A stretch of 64,000 bases of DNA from Xanthomarina sp. F1114. Lineage in GTDB: Bacteria; Bacteroidota; Bacteroidia; Flavobacteriales; Flavobacteriaceae. The notes under the pieces were generated by a model, which had not been told where the DNA came from, made no database searches, and was given only the letters and a program-made list of their open reading frames with translations. Where the stretch lies: contig NZ_JAPMLL010000008.1 of the NCBI RefSeq assembly GCF_026410255.1, positions 121,455 through 185,454 on the forward strand. The letters run 5' to 3'. Below, piece by piece: positions 33,962 to 43,775 of the stretch. Numbering within the stretch: position 1 is the stretch's first letter; each line of letters starts with the position of its first letter. A program made the translations under genes and the position numbers.

Positions 33962-35317
33962 TTACCCTATTTCTTTAATCATTACGTCCAAACCTTTTCT
34001 TATAATGTCTTGATGTGGTTGTTTAGACACACAAACAAATTCTGTTAAGGCAAAGTCTTCTGGCGCTACTTCGTACATTCCTAAAGCTTCCATTTCATCT
34101 AAATCTGAATACATACAAGCTTTTAAAATTTGCAAAGGATATATATCTAAAGGAAAAACCTCTTCGTAATTACCTGTTAACACAAAGTTTCTATGTTCTC
34201 CGTTCGTATTTGTATTTAGATCAAACTTTTTATTAGGGAATAACCATGAAAATGTCATGGCTCTTGAAGTTGAGATTTTATCAAAAATAGGTTTGTTCCA
34301 TCCAAAAAACTCATAATCGTCTCCTTCAGGAATTACTGTAATAATATTACTATAGTAATCTAAACAGCCATCTGGTTTCACTTCTTTTCCAGATAATACA
34401 TTTCCAGAAATAATACGGTCGTTGCTATCTTTATCGATACCATTATCGTAAACCATAGTAGCTACTTCACTTCCAATTTTGGTTTTAAAGTATCTTGGTT
34501 TTTTGATAGAAGAACCTGCCATTGCTACAATACGTTCAGCATTGAACTTTCCAGTTAGCAATAACTCACCAATAATAACAAGGTCTTGTGCATTAACCGT
34601 CCAAACAGTTTCTCCTTTATTAACTGGATCTATTTTGTTTATTTGTGTACCAACATTTCCAGAAGGATGTGGCCCAGAAACCTGATGTAAGGTAATTCCA
34701 GACAAACCAGCTAAAGGCGAAGTGCTATTTTTACCAACAGACACATGTACAGAACCTTCGGTTAACTTACCTAAGGCTGTTACAGCTGCTTGAAGCTCTG
34801 CTTCCTTTCCTTTAAGCGTATAGTCTAAATCTGCCGCTAAGGGTGCCGAAGCGTAAGCAGAAATAAAGATTGCTTTTGGTGCATTATCTGGGTTTGCAAT
34901 AATATCATAAGGACGCTGTTTGATAAATGGCCAACAACCTGAAGCCAATAAATAAGCCTTAACAGACTCTCCATTAGCAGATTGCGCATCTAACTTTGCG
35001 TTATCTTGATATACTTGTTCTTTATCAGCTTGTATTCTAATAGCCAATATTCTTCTTTTTTCTCCACGTGCAATCTCTAGTATCTCTCCAGAAACTGGGG
35101 ATACAAATTTTACAGCTTCATTTGCTTTATCGTAAAAAACAGTCTCACCTGCTTTTACTTTAGCACCCGCTTTTACTAACATTTTAGGAGTTACTCCATG
35201 GAAATCTTCTGGTCTTATTGTACAGAAATTGCTAACAATAGCATTCTCGGTAGCCTTCTCTGCAGCTCCCTTAAGTTTAATATCCAGACCCTTTTTAATC
35301 TTAATGTCGTTTGACAT
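33962..35317 (-). CDS. nqrA: Na+-translocating NADH:quinone reductase subunit A
   Basis: The 451-residue peripheral cytoplasmic subunit, first gene of the operon. Recognisable stretches include KKGLDIKLKGAAE, the barrel-sandwich region around VKAGETVFYDK, the RPYDIIANP segment and SGPHPSGNVGTQI, which are conserved in NqrA. Length matches the family. A TAATTTTG promoter box lies 65 bases upstream of the ATG. Confidence 0.96.
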   Translation of the reverse strand: MSNDIKIKKGLDIKLKGAAEKATENAIVSNFCTIRPEDFHGVTPKMLVKAGAKVKAGETVFYDKANEAVKFVSPVSGEILEIARGEKRRILAIRIQADKEQVYQDNAKLDAQSANGESVKAYLLASGCWPFIKQRPYDIIANPDNAPKAIFISAYASAPLAADLDYTLKGKEAELQAAVTALGKLTEGSVHVSVGKNSTSPLAGLSGITLHQVSGPHPSGNVGTQINKIDPVNKGETVWTVNAQDLVIIGELLLTGKFNAERIVAMAGSSIKKPRYFKTKIGSEVATMVYDNGIDKDSNDRIISGNVLSGKEVKPDGCLDYYSNIITVIPEGDDYEFFGWNKPIFDKISTSRAMTFSWLFPNKKFDLNTNTNGEHRNFVLTGNYEEVFPLDIYPLQILKACMYSDLDEMEALGMYEVAPEDFALTEFVCVSKQPHQDIIRKGLDVMIKEIG

Positions 35318-35382
35318 ATTTATAAATCTATTTGTTAATAGTAAATGTGATTAAGATTTTTAATTGCCTTAAAAAATCGCTG

Positions 35383-35390
35383 CAAAATTA
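35383..35390 (-). promoter_or_regulatory. -7 promoter box of the nqr operon
   Basis: TAATTTTG on the minus strand, 65 bases before the nqrA ATG. Confidence 0.5.
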
Positions 35391-35513
35391 CTAAATTCTA
35401 TATGAATAACCACTAGACTTTCGAGAAGAAAGTTATTTATTTTGATTCTAAATAAAGAAAAATGATAAGGCATAAAATTTGCATATATTTACAAACAACA
35501 ATAAATTCACAAA

Positions 35514-36764
35514 ATGACAGCTAAGCTTCACATTTACATATACTTCCTATTTATACCTTTTTTATCTTTTGGTCAAGTTCAAGAGGTTGTTCCTCCAGAC
35601 TATATTAAAACCATTATTTTTACTGGAGAAACTCCAGAGAGTCAACTACCAATAATCAAGCTAGGCGATAGGATTGTTTTGACTTTTGACGCCTTAAATG
35701 GCAATGAAGAAGATTTCTACTATAAGATTGAACATTACGATTACGATTGGACACCTTCCAACCTTACTAAAGCGGAATATATGTCGGGCTACGACAACCA
35801 AAGAATACGTAATTATGAGAATTCTTTTAACTCTTATCAAATTTATTCGCATTACAACTTAACAATTCCAAACGAAAGAACACGTGGTTTAACTAAGTCT
35901 GGGAATTATATGGTACATATTTATAATGATTACGACGAACTTGTGTTTTCAAGAAAATTTATGCTGTATGAAAATAGTGCAAATGTGGGCGTATATGTTA
36001 GAACATCGAGAGATGTAAAATATTTAGATCAGAAACAAACTGTAGATATTAATATTAGCTCGTCTAGCATTCAATTTAACAATCCTACAGAAACTGTAAA
36101 AACGCTAATTGTTCAAAATAATAATTTAAATACCGCCATTACAAATGTAAAACCTCAATATACAATGGGGAATGAACTTATATTTAAATACACTTCAGAA
36201 ACTACGTTTTGGGGAGGCAACGAGTATTTATCTTTTGAAAACAAAGATATTAAAGGAGCTAACGTAGCCATTCAGTTTATTGAATTAAACGAATTGTATA
36301 ATAACTTTCTTTTTACCGATATTGTTAGAGCCACCAGACCTTACACCTACAATCCGGATATTAACGGGAATTTTGTTATTACTGCCTTAGACACAGAAAA
36401 ACCATGGATAGAAGCCGACTATGTTTGGATTCACTTCTCCTTACTTCCCAACCCTTCTTTAATGGATAAATCGATTTATGTTTATGGCAACTACAATAAT
36501 TACCAATTAACCGAAACCAACAAGATGAAATTTAATGAGTCTCGAGGGGTTTACGAAGCTCAAATACTCTTAAAGCAAGGGTTTTACAGTTATAAATATG
36601 TACTAGTAGATAAGAATGAGGAATTACAAGAAGGTGCTATTAGTGGAAACTATAGGGACACGGAAAACAACTATAAAGTCCTAGTGTATTATAGAGATTT
36701 AGGTGCTAGATACGATAGACTAATAGGAGTTGGCGAGTCTAATTCTGTTAATATTAACAATTAA
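35514..36764 (+). CDS. type IX secretion system plug protein (DUF5103)
   Basis: A 416-residue secreted protein with a signal peptide (about 1-20, SFGQ) and a beta-rich DUF5103 region: PPDYIKTIIF, the DYDWTPSNLTKAEYMSGYDN motif, the central SGNYMVHIYND and C-terminal YVYGNYNNY. This family is the Plug protein that seals the SprA channel of the type IX secretion system in Bacteroidota. Length and motif order agree. It stands alone with apaG downstream on the same strand, 89 bases away. Confidence 0.88.
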   Translation: MTAKLHIYIYFLFIPFLSFGQVQEVVPPDYIKTIIFTGETPESQLPIIKLGDRIVLTFDALNGNEEDFYYKIEHYDYDWTPSNLTKAEYMSGYDNQRIRNYENSFNSYQIYSHYNLTIPNERTRGLTKSGNYMVHIYNDYDELVFSRKFMLYENSANVGVYVRTSRDVKYLDQKQTVDINISSSSIQFNNPTETVKTLIVQNNNLNTAITNVKPQYTMGNELIFKYTSETTFWGGNEYLSFENKDIKGANVAIQFIELNELYNNFLFTDIVRATRPYTYNPDINGNFVITALDTEKPWIEADYVWIHFSLLPNPSLMDKSIYVYGNYNNYQLTETNKMKFNESRGVYEAQILLKQGFYSYKYVLVDKNEELQEGAISGNYRDTENNYKVLVYYRDLGARYDRLIGVGESNSVNINN

Positions 36765-36853
36765 AGCAGGCTATATGTGCTTATAATCTAATAATTTATT
36801 ATTTTAAGCCTTTTATTTCCTAATTTAGCATTTCCTATAAAAACTAGGCACAG

Positions 36854-37246
36854 ATGAAAATGGTTCAACAAATAACAAAAGGTATTAAAATTTCGGTAGA
36901 GACCGTGTTTGAAGGGACTTTATATAAGAACTATAAAATTCAGTTTGCATTTGGTTATAAGATAGTTATAGAAAACAAAAGTAAAGATCCGGTACAATTA
37001 CTATCTAGACATTGGACTATTTTAGATGCTTTAAACAATACTGAAACGGTTTTTGGAGAAGGTGTTATTGGAAAAAAACCTATTCTAAAACCAGGGGAAT
37101 CGCACACCTACAATTCAGGTTGCTTATTATCCTCACCTTTTGGAGCTATGTTCGGTTTTTATAATATGGTAAACCTTAGCAATCAAAAGAACTTTCAGGT
37201 CCATATACCTAGTTTTAAATTAAACGCATCGTTTGCACTTAATTAG
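36854..37246 (+). CDS. apaG: ApaG-domain protein (Co2+/Mg2+ efflux-associated)
   Basis: A 130-residue single-domain ApaG protein with a fibronectin-III-like fold. Family motifs: YKIQFAFGYKIVIENKS (usual FAYTITIENL place), VQLLSRHWTILDA, GEGVIGKKPILKPGES and CLLSSPFGAMFGFYNM. ApaG proteins have been linked to cobalt/magnesium resistance and to nucleotide binding, but the molecular function is not settled. Confidence 0.93.
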   Translation: MKMVQQITKGIKISVETVFEGTLYKNYKIQFAFGYKIVIENKSKDPVQLLSRHWTILDALNNTETVFGEGVIGKKPILKPGESHTYNSGCLLSSPFGAMFGFYNMVNLSNQKNFQVHIPSFKLNASFALN

Positions 37247-37275
37247 CAGCTAATGCTCTCTTTAAAAAACATATT

Positions 37276-38001
37276 TTAACCTTTTTTAATGTCTTCTGAA
37301 TTAAAATCAGCCGTCATTTCAGTATTATTCTGAAGATTAACAAAACGCATTTCTACCTCTTCTCCTGATTTTACAACTTGCGTAATACTAGTAGTTTTTA
37401 CAAATCCACGATCCATAATAACTCCAAACTCTTTATTATTAGCTCCAGCAGTTTTATGAAATTCTAGAAGCGACTTAGAGTTTAGTTCCTGTTGTAGTTT
37501 AAATTCTTGAAACCATTTATCTCTTGATTGCTTCATAGACTCTGTATATAAAGAAGACGATGACCATATATTTGGTTCTAATGGTAGATTTTTAAGATGC
37601 TTGACTGTTCCGTCCCAAACCAATTCAAAAAACAATAATTCCTTCTTCCAATCTACCAAAATGATAGTAAAAGGCTCCACGTCATTTAAATTATAATCTT
37701 CTATAGATTTTAAAACGCAATCGCTACTCAATAAATCTTTTACCACTACTCCACGACTCAATCTATAAGTATCCTTTCTAGTATGCTGAGTAAATCCGCC
37801 ATTAAGTAAACAGACAAGTCTACTTTTATCGCTTAGTCCCACCCAAGTTCCTCCAGCTACTTTATCTTTAGGGTATAATAGCTTTACCTGTTCTTCCATA
37901 TAGAAGTCAGGATTTAGAGTTTCTCTATTAGGAGCTTCGTCTCTATTAGTGGTTAAAACAAAATTAGATGTTCCGGACGGAATTAAAGTTACAGTACACA
38001 T
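37276..38001 (-). CDS. NRDE/TANGO2-family protein
   Basis: A 241-residue protein of the NRDE (Ser/Thr-rich T10 in DGCR; TANGO2) family with an N-terminal nucleophile-hydrolase-like fold. Cys2 directly follows the initiator Met (MCTVTLIPSG) and the signature Asn19-Arg20-Asp21-Glu22 is present, followed by GGTWVGLSDKSR. The function in bacteria is poorly known; heme handling has been proposed for TANGO2 relatives. It is convergent with apaG and divergent from pruA. Confidence 0.87.
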   Translation of the reverse strand: MCTVTLIPSGTSNFVLTTNRDEAPNRETLNPDFYMEEQVKLLYPKDKVAGGTWVGLSDKSRLVCLLNGGFTQHTRKDTYRLSRGVVVKDLLSSDCVLKSIEDYNLNDVEPFTIILVDWKKELLFFELVWDGTVKHLKNLPLEPNIWSSSSLYTESMKQSRDKWFQEFKLQQELNSKSLLEFHKTAGANNKEFGVIMDRGFVKTTSITQVVKSGEEVEMRFVNLQNNTEMTADFNSEDIKKG

Positions 38002-38035
38002 ATATTTTCTAGTCTAAAAACCATGAAATAACTTA

Positions 38036-38043
38036 CAAAAATA
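38036..38043 (-). promoter_or_regulatory. -7 promoter box of the NRDE gene
   Basis: TATTTTTG on the minus strand, 34 bases before the ATG at 38001. Confidence 0.45.
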
Positions 38044-38102
38044 AAGTTATAATTTAACTTGTCTTTAGGATTTTAAAGAATTAAAAATCGTTAAAAATAT
38101 TG

Positions 38103-38110
38103 TAACTTCG
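38103..38110 (+). promoter_or_regulatory. -7-like promoter box of pruA
   Basis: TAACTTCG, a TAnnTTCG variant of the Bacteroidota box, 38 bases before the pruA ATG. Confidence 0.45.
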
Positions 38111-38148
38111 CAACTAAATTTTTTAAGAATTATAAAATCATAATAATC

Positions 38149-39774
38149 ATGGGAAAAGGATTTTTTAACGTGCCGATTGCTGTTAACGAACCAGTTAAAA
38201 GTTACGCTCCAGGAACTCCAGAAAGAGAAGCTGTTTTAAAAGCTTACAAAGAAATGTATAACAGTCAAGTTGATGTACCAATGTATATTAACGGAAAAGA
38301 CGTCACTACTGGAAATACCAGAACCATGTCTCCTCCACACGACCATAAGCATATTGTAGGAACTTACCATTTAGCTGAAAAGTCTCACGTAGAAGAAGCT
38401 ATTTCTACGGCTCTAGAAGCTAGAAAGTCGTGGTCTCAAATGCCATGGGAACATCGTGCAGGTATCTTTTTAAAAGCTGCCGAATTAATTGCTGGCCCAT
38501 ATAGAGCCAAAATTAATGCTGCAACCATGATTGCACAATCTAAAAATATATTTCAGGCAGAAATTGATGCTGCTTGCGAATTAATAGATTTCTTACGTTT
38601 CAATGTTCAGTTTATGACGGACATTTACATGGAGCAACCAGAAAGCACAAGCGATGCTTGGAACAAAGTTGAATACAGACCACTAGAAGGGTTTACCTAT
38701 GCAGTAACACCATTTAACTTTACAGCAATTGCTGGAAATTTACCATCTTGTATGGCATTAATGGGGAACGTTGTAGTTTGGAAACCAAGTAACAACCAGA
38801 TTTTTTCTGCTAAAGTTATCATGGACGTGTTTAAAGAAGCAGGTGTTCCAGATGGTGTAATAAATGTTGTTTTTGGAAACCCAGGAATGATTACAGATAC
38901 TGTTATGGCTAATCCACATTTCTCTGGATTACATTACACAGGATCTACTCCAGTATTCCAAAACTTATGGAAGCAAATTGGAAACAATATTGAAAACTAC
39001 AAAACCTACCCAAGAATTGTAGGTGAAACTGGTGGAAAAGACTTTATTGTAGCTCATAAATCTGCCAATGCAAAACAAGTTGCAACAGCTATTTCTAGAG
39101 GTGCTTTCGAATTCCAAGGACAAAAATGTAGTGCAGCATCTAGAGTTTATATTCCTGGTAATATTTGGGATGATGTGAAAAAATATGTCATTGAAGATGT
39201 TAAGTCATTCAAAATGGGTTCTCCAGAAGACATGAGCAACTTTATTACTGCAGTTATTAATGAAGGTTCTTTCGATAAATTAGCTTCTTATATAGATCAA
39301 GCTAAAGCAGCTGATGATGCTGAAATTATTGTAGGTGGTGGTTACGACAAATCGAAAGGTTACTTTATAGAGCCTACAGTAATTGTGACTACTAACCCTA
39401 AATACGACACCATGTGTACTGAGTTATTTGGCCCTATTGTAACTATATATGTGTACGATGAAGACAAATATACTGAAACATTAAAACTAGTTGACGAAAC
39501 AAGTGAATACGCGTTAACCGGAGCTATTATCGCTACATGTCGTTATGCTATTGTTGAAGCAACCAATGCTTTACAAAACAGTGCTGGAAACTTCTATATT
39601 AACGACAAACCAACTGGCGCTGTAGTAGGACAACAACCTTTTGGTGGTGCTAGAGCTTCTGGTACAAACGATAAAGCTGGATCTGCACAAAACTTAATGC
39701 GTTGGGTTTCTCCACGAATGATTAAAGAAACGTTTGTAACTCCAGTAGATTACAGATACCCTTTCTTAGGATAG
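38149..39774 (+). CDS. pruA: L-glutamate gamma-semialdehyde dehydrogenase (1-pyrroline-5-carboxylate dehydrogenase)
   Basis: Catalyses the second step of proline degradation, oxidising glutamate semialdehyde to glutamate with NAD+. The 541-residue length and the N-terminal NEPVKSYAPGTPER, which extends beyond generic aldehyde dehydrogenases, identify the P5C dehydrogenase group. The catalytic cysteine is in FQGQKCSAASR and the general-base glutamate in VGETGGKDF; the C-terminus ends TFVTPVDYRYPFL. It is monofunctional, with no proline dehydrogenase domain, and stands alone. Confidence 0.96.
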   Translation: MGKGFFNVPIAVNEPVKSYAPGTPEREAVLKAYKEMYNSQVDVPMYINGKDVTTGNTRTMSPPHDHKHIVGTYHLAEKSHVEEAISTALEARKSWSQMPWEHRAGIFLKAAELIAGPYRAKINAATMIAQSKNIFQAEIDAACELIDFLRFNVQFMTDIYMEQPESTSDAWNKVEYRPLEGFTYAVTPFNFTAIAGNLPSCMALMGNVVVWKPSNNQIFSAKVIMDVFKEAGVPDGVINVVFGNPGMITDTVMANPHFSGLHYTGSTPVFQNLWKQIGNNIENYKTYPRIVGETGGKDFIVAHKSANAKQVATAISRGAFEFQGQKCSAASRVYIPGNIWDDVKKYVIEDVKSFKMGSPEDMSNFITAVINEGSFDKLASYIDQAKAADDAEIIVGGGYDKSKGYFIEPTVIVTTNPKYDTMCTELFGPIVTIYVYDEDKYTETLKLVDETSEYALTGAIIATCRYAIVEATNALQNSAGNFYINDKPTGAVVGQQPFGGARASGTNDKAGSAQNLMRWVSPRMIKETFVTPVDYRYPFLG

Positions 39775-39794
39775 AAATTAAAGTTTATATTAAC

Positions 39795-39827
39795 AAAAAA
39801 ACCGAAGCAAATGCTTCGGTTTTTTTT
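39795..39827. terminator. bidirectional terminator between pruA and the Omp28-like gene
   Basis: AAAAAACCGAAGCA pairs with TGCTTCGGTTTTTT around a 3-4 nt loop. Both arms have A/T runs, so it serves both convergent genes. Confidence 0.92.
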
Positions 39828-39849
39828 ATGGAATTATAATTAGTTTTAA

Positions 39850-41121
39850 TTAATCAAAATCTTGATTAGATCCAACTTCAACTTCTTGAACATTTAATAT
39901 TTCAAATTTGTTTCCATTTACATTTTTTCTAACAAAAGCAATCACTTTTAATTCACTTACATCAGAAACGTTTGCAGGCAAAGTTAATCCCGTAAAATTA
40001 GCTTCATAATTAGATGTCAAAGAAATACTTCCAGCTGGAATAACATCTCCTATCTGATTAGAATAAACTTCTCGTAATACATCTTTATGTACAAAGTTAT
40101 TTCCTTGATTAGATCCTGATTGAGGTGTGGAAGTAGTTACATTGTCTTCAACTAAATATAGCATTAACTTAACCTCTTCGTTTGGAATTTCATTAAATCC
40201 AACTTTCACTTCTATGTTTAACATCCCACTAACTATTTCTGCGTTTAAAGCAAGACCTGTTGTAGCTTTTTTCGCTAACTCGGTATTTAATTGTGAAATA
40301 CCAGGGAAATTCCATTCTGCATTTGCTGGCCCAGCATAGAACACGGTAGGGAACGCACTCACTCCATATTGACCAGTAAAAAATACTGTTTCAGGAATTT
40401 GCATTGGGTCAATTCCTTGACTAGCGCTATAGCTAACATGATATCCAACACTAAATACCTTTGAATTTGAATTCATGACGTTAGCAACTGCTGCTGAAGC
40501 TCCAGGACAATACTGACACCATGTTCCTGTAAAGTCTTCTAATAAAATCTTTTTAGTAAATCCTCTTCCTACATTAACTGTGGCTGTAGTTGTAAAAGAA
40601 TTGTAAGTAGCAGTAACTTCATTAGCTCCTAATTCTGTAAATTGGTAAGGATTTGTAATCGCAACACCGTCTAATGTAAAGGTTGTATTTGCAGTCACAT
40701 CATTGTTTAGGTTATTTTTCACAGTAAATGTCACCATATCTGTACTTATAACTTCTTCAGGACTATATGTTAAACTAATTGAAGATTCTTCATCTATAGT
40801 AATACTTAATGTATTAGAGGTTTTACCAGAATAGGTAGCAACCACATTATAGGTACCTGTTGCAGTAAAAGCATGAGAACTAGAAATAGTTGTTCCATTT
40901 GCTTTAATTACAGCATTAGCTGTTACAACATTATTGTTATTGTCCTTTACTGTAAACACAACTTGCTCTCCAACTAGCGCTCCATTAACATTGCTTGATA
41001 AAGTAATAGAAGTTACCTCTTGTGCTGTGTCTCCAGAATCATCGGATCCACAGGAAGTAAATAAAAATGTCATTGCAATTAATGACATGAAGAAGAAATT
41101 AAAAAGGTTTTTTGTTTTCAT
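39850..41121 (-). CDS. Omp28-related lipoprotein with Ig-like repeats and thioredoxin-like CxxC
   Basis: A 423-residue lipoprotein (Cys24 in LFTSCGSDD). Two tandem Ig-like beta domains (about 34-110 and 115-186) are followed by an Omp28 domain (about 188-415) that starts KKILLEDFTGTWCQYCPG, with Cys202 and Cys205 in a thioredoxin-like WCxxC site. Omp28 relatives are outer membrane or surface proteins of Bacteroidota. The adjacent divergent TlpA-like gene also has a WCxxC site, so a shared role in thiol chemistry outside the cytoplasm is likely. Confidence 0.88.
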   Translation of the reverse strand: MKTKNLFNFFFMSLIAMTFLFTSCGSDDSGDTAQEVTSITLSSNVNGALVGEQVVFTVKDNNNNVVTANAVIKANGTTISSSHAFTATGTYNVVATYSGKTSNTLSITIDEESSISLTYSPEEVISTDMVTFTVKNNLNNDVTANTTFTLDGVAITNPYQFTELGANEVTATYNSFTTTATVNVGRGFTKKILLEDFTGTWCQYCPGASAAVANVMNSNSKVFSVGYHVSYSASQGIDPMQIPETVFFTGQYGVSAFPTVFYAGPANAEWNFPGISQLNTELAKKATTGLALNAEIVSGMLNIEVKVGFNEIPNEEVKLMLYLVEDNVTTSTPQSGSNQGNNFVHKDVLREVYSNQIGDVIPAGSISLTSNYEANFTGLTLPANVSDVSELKVIAFVRKNVNGNKFEILNVQEVEVGSNQDFD

Positions 41122-41149
41122 ATTGGCATTTTATTTAATTATTTTGCGC

Positions 41150-41157
41150 CGAATATA
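41150..41157 (-). promoter_or_regulatory. -7-like promoter box of the Omp28 gene
   Basis: TATATTCG on the minus strand (TAnnTTCG variant), 28 bases before the ATG at 41121. Confidence 0.4.
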
Positions 41158-41209
41158 CCATATAATTATTAAAACTATTAATATTCTTAAAAATTAATCA
41201 TTACTTATT

Positions 41210-41689
41210 ATGAAAAAAATAATTCTCCTATTTGTTTGTCTTCTATCTTTAAATTCCTTTTCGCAAGATCAAATCCTAGACACTTCTATTAAAACTTTAA
41301 ATGGTGAAACAACCAGTTTAACTGAAATTACTTCTAAAAACGATCTTGTAATTGTTTCTCTTTGGGCCACCTGGTGTGTGCCTTGTAAAAAAGAGTTAGA
41401 TGCTATAAATGATGTGTACATAGATTGGCAAGAAGAAACAAACGTTGAATTATTTGCAGTTTCTATAGACGACGCTAGAACAGTAAATAGAGTAATTCCT
41501 TTAGTTAATGGGAAAGCCTGGGACTTTACTATCCTTTTAGACACTAATAACGATTTGAAAAGAGCTTTAAACGTATCTAGTGTTCCTTTAACCCTAATTA
41601 TAAAAAAGGGAGAAATTGTATTTAGACACTCTGGATATACCCCAGGATCTGAAGATGCACTTTTTGAGGAACTTAAAAAGCATATTTAA
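41210..41689 (+). CDS. TlpA-like thiol-disulfide oxidoreductase
   Basis: A 159-residue secreted thioredoxin-fold protein with a signal peptide (about 1-18, SFSQ) and the active site WATWCVPCKKE (Cys56, Cys59), plus a cis-proline in SSVPLTLII. It likely reduces or isomerises disulfides outside the cytoplasm. It is divergent from the Omp28 gene and followed on the same strand by the DUF6029 gene; I remember this trio as conserved in Flavobacteriaceae. Confidence 0.92.
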   Translation: MKKIILLFVCLLSLNSFSQDQILDTSIKTLNGETTSLTEITSKNDLVIVSLWATWCVPCKKELDAINDVYIDWQEETNVELFAVSIDDARTVNRVIPLVNGKAWDFTILLDTNNDLKRALNVSSVPLTLIIKKGEIVFRHSGYTPGSEDALFEELKKHI

Positions 41690-41775
41690 ACTAATCTGGA
41701 CTCATTTAATTTTTCCTTCTTCAAGTTTGTGCGCTGCGCAAAACCGAATAAAACTAACAATAACCAAACACCTCA

Positions 41776-43569
41776 ATGAAAATTTCTATTTATAAGTGCT
41801 TAGTGTTTCTGCTTTTTCCCATATTAGCTCTTAGTCAGAACGAACCAGACTCTACTGAAACCAAAACGACGACTTTCAATAAATTTATGAATAATTTATC
41901 TGGAAGCTTTGAAACTAATGCCCAATGGTATTTAAATGATAAAGAAACTGGAGATTTTGACGAAGATAATCCTCTAAGAGCAAATAGCTACCTAAAATTA
42001 AATTATTATTTTTTACAGAATTTTAGTGTTGGGATTCAAGTCGAAAGCTATGCCCCACAGGCTCTCTTAAACTACGACACCATGCTTGATAAAGACATAG
42101 GTTTGGCGCAATACTATGTTAATTATAAAACAGAAAAGATTGATGCTACTGCAGGCTACTTTTATGAGCAGTTTGGGAGCGGACTAGTATTACGCGCTTA
42201 TGAAGACACAGCATTAGGAATTTACAATGCTATTAGAGGAGGAAGAGTTCAATACACGCCCTTTGATTTCTTGCAAGTAACAGGATTATATGGAGACCAA
42301 AGAAGAGGTTTTGAGGTGTCAGATTCAGATATCATGGCTTTTAATGCCGAATTAAATATAGTTAACCTTATTAAATCTGACTTCTTCGATCAACTTACCT
42401 TTGGTTTGAGTTATGTAAACAGAAATGAAGAATACACATATGAAAATCCTGACAATACAGACAGAGTAGATGTTCCTAGAAATGTAGGTGCTTATTCTGC
42501 CAGAGTAGGAACTTCATTTAAAGGAATTTATAGTAACATAGAATATGTTTATAAAGGAAAAGATGTTCGTTTAGATAATATAAGACCAAATGACGTAAGT
42601 TTTTCAGAAAATGTGCTTTTTGATGGAAGTGCCTGGCTATTTAATTTAGGGTATTCTGCAAGAGGTTTAGGAATAAACTACACATTTAGAAGATTGGAAA
42701 ACATGAGTTTTTACTCTCAAAGAGAAGATGCAAACCTTGCATTAAATCCTACCCAAAGAGCTTCTATGAATTATTTACCTGCGTTAACCAAGCAACACGA
42801 TTATACACTTGCCAACATTTATTTGTATCAAGCACAACCGGGTTTATATGTAGAAAATTTCGAAACTCCACGTGTAAAAGCAGGTGAAATTGGAAATCAA
42901 ATAGATGTGTATTACAAAATTGAAAGAGGAACTCTTTTAGGTGGAAAATACGGGACTAAAATATCAGCTAATTTATCTTATTGGGCTAGTTTAGCCGTGG
43001 ATGTTCAAGATCCTGATGGAATTCCATATTTTAGTAGTGATAACCTAACCTACACTAGCGAATTTTTAAACTTTAAAAATAAGCTTTATAGCGACTTTAG
43101 CTTAGATGTAAATAAAAAATGGTCTAGAAACTGGAGTTCTATATTTACTTATATAAATCTATTTTATAATTCAGATTATCTGGAAGAGGCCAATGGAAGT
43201 GTTGTAAATGCCTGGATAGGCGTAGCAGAAACCACATATAAATTTGGAAAAGGTCAATCTATTAGACTAGAAGCCCAGCACTTATCTACTAACGACGACG
43301 CTAGGAACTGGCTTGGTGGGACTTTAGAATATTTCTTAAACCCTAATTTTGGACTTTACTTAAACGACTCTTATAACTACGAAGAGAGCGACAATGGCGA
43401 AAACACCAAAATACATTTCTTTAATGTAGGTGGAAGCTACACAAAAGGAGCTACCCGTGTTGCTTTAAACTATGGAAGACAAAGAGGAGGTTTAATATGT
43501 GTTGGAGGTGTTTGTAGACCAGTTAGTAAAAACACTGGAGTTACTTTAAACTTTACAACGTCATTTTAA
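41776..43569 (+). CDS. DUF6029-family outer membrane beta-barrel protein
   Basis: A 597-residue secreted protein: signal peptide (about 1-20, LALSQ), then many alternating aromatic/hydrophobic strands typical of a large porin-like barrel, with the terminal residue Phe as expected for BAM substrates (NTGVTLNFTTSF). I place it in DUF6029, commonly found next to TlpA/Omp28 genes. A role in the uptake or display of a ligand is possible; no function is known to me. Confidence 0.78.
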   Translation: MKISIYKCLVFLLFPILALSQNEPDSTETKTTTFNKFMNNLSGSFETNAQWYLNDKETGDFDEDNPLRANSYLKLNYYFLQNFSVGIQVESYAPQALLNYDTMLDKDIGLAQYYVNYKTEKIDATAGYFYEQFGSGLVLRAYEDTALGIYNAIRGGRVQYTPFDFLQVTGLYGDQRRGFEVSDSDIMAFNAELNIVNLIKSDFFDQLTFGLSYVNRNEEYTYENPDNTDRVDVPRNVGAYSARVGTSFKGIYSNIEYVYKGKDVRLDNIRPNDVSFSENVLFDGSAWLFNLGYSARGLGINYTFRRLENMSFYSQREDANLALNPTQRASMNYLPALTKQHDYTLANIYLYQAQPGLYVENFETPRVKAGEIGNQIDVYYKIERGTLLGGKYGTKISANLSYWASLAVDVQDPDGIPYFSSDNLTYTSEFLNFKNKLYSDFSLDVNKKWSRNWSSIFTYINLFYNSDYLEEANGSVVNAWIGVAETTYKFGKGQSIRLEAQHLSTNDDARNWLGGTLEYFLNPNFGLYLNDSYNYEESDNGENTKIHFFNVGGSYTKGATRVALNYGRQRGGLICVGGVCRPVSKNTGVTLNFTTSF

Positions 43570-43648
43570 TTATTAAACCCAAACAGATATTTAAAAAACT
43601 ATAATTAAAAATAGAGCTTTAAGCACAATCTATTTAACACGAATTTAA

Positions 43649-43690
43649 ACCTCCTTAAAACTTACCTTTTAAGGAGATTTTTATTTTTTT
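43649..43690 (+). terminator. terminator of the tlpA-DUF6029 transcript
   Basis: CTCCTTAAAA pairs with TTTTAAGGAG around a short loop and is followed by a T-rich run. Confidence 0.8.
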
Positions 43691-43775
43691 TAGCTTAATA
43701 TTTCATTTCAATTATATATTTAACAAAAGAACTTCATATATTTCAATCTAAATGTTAAATATATAATCGATTGAA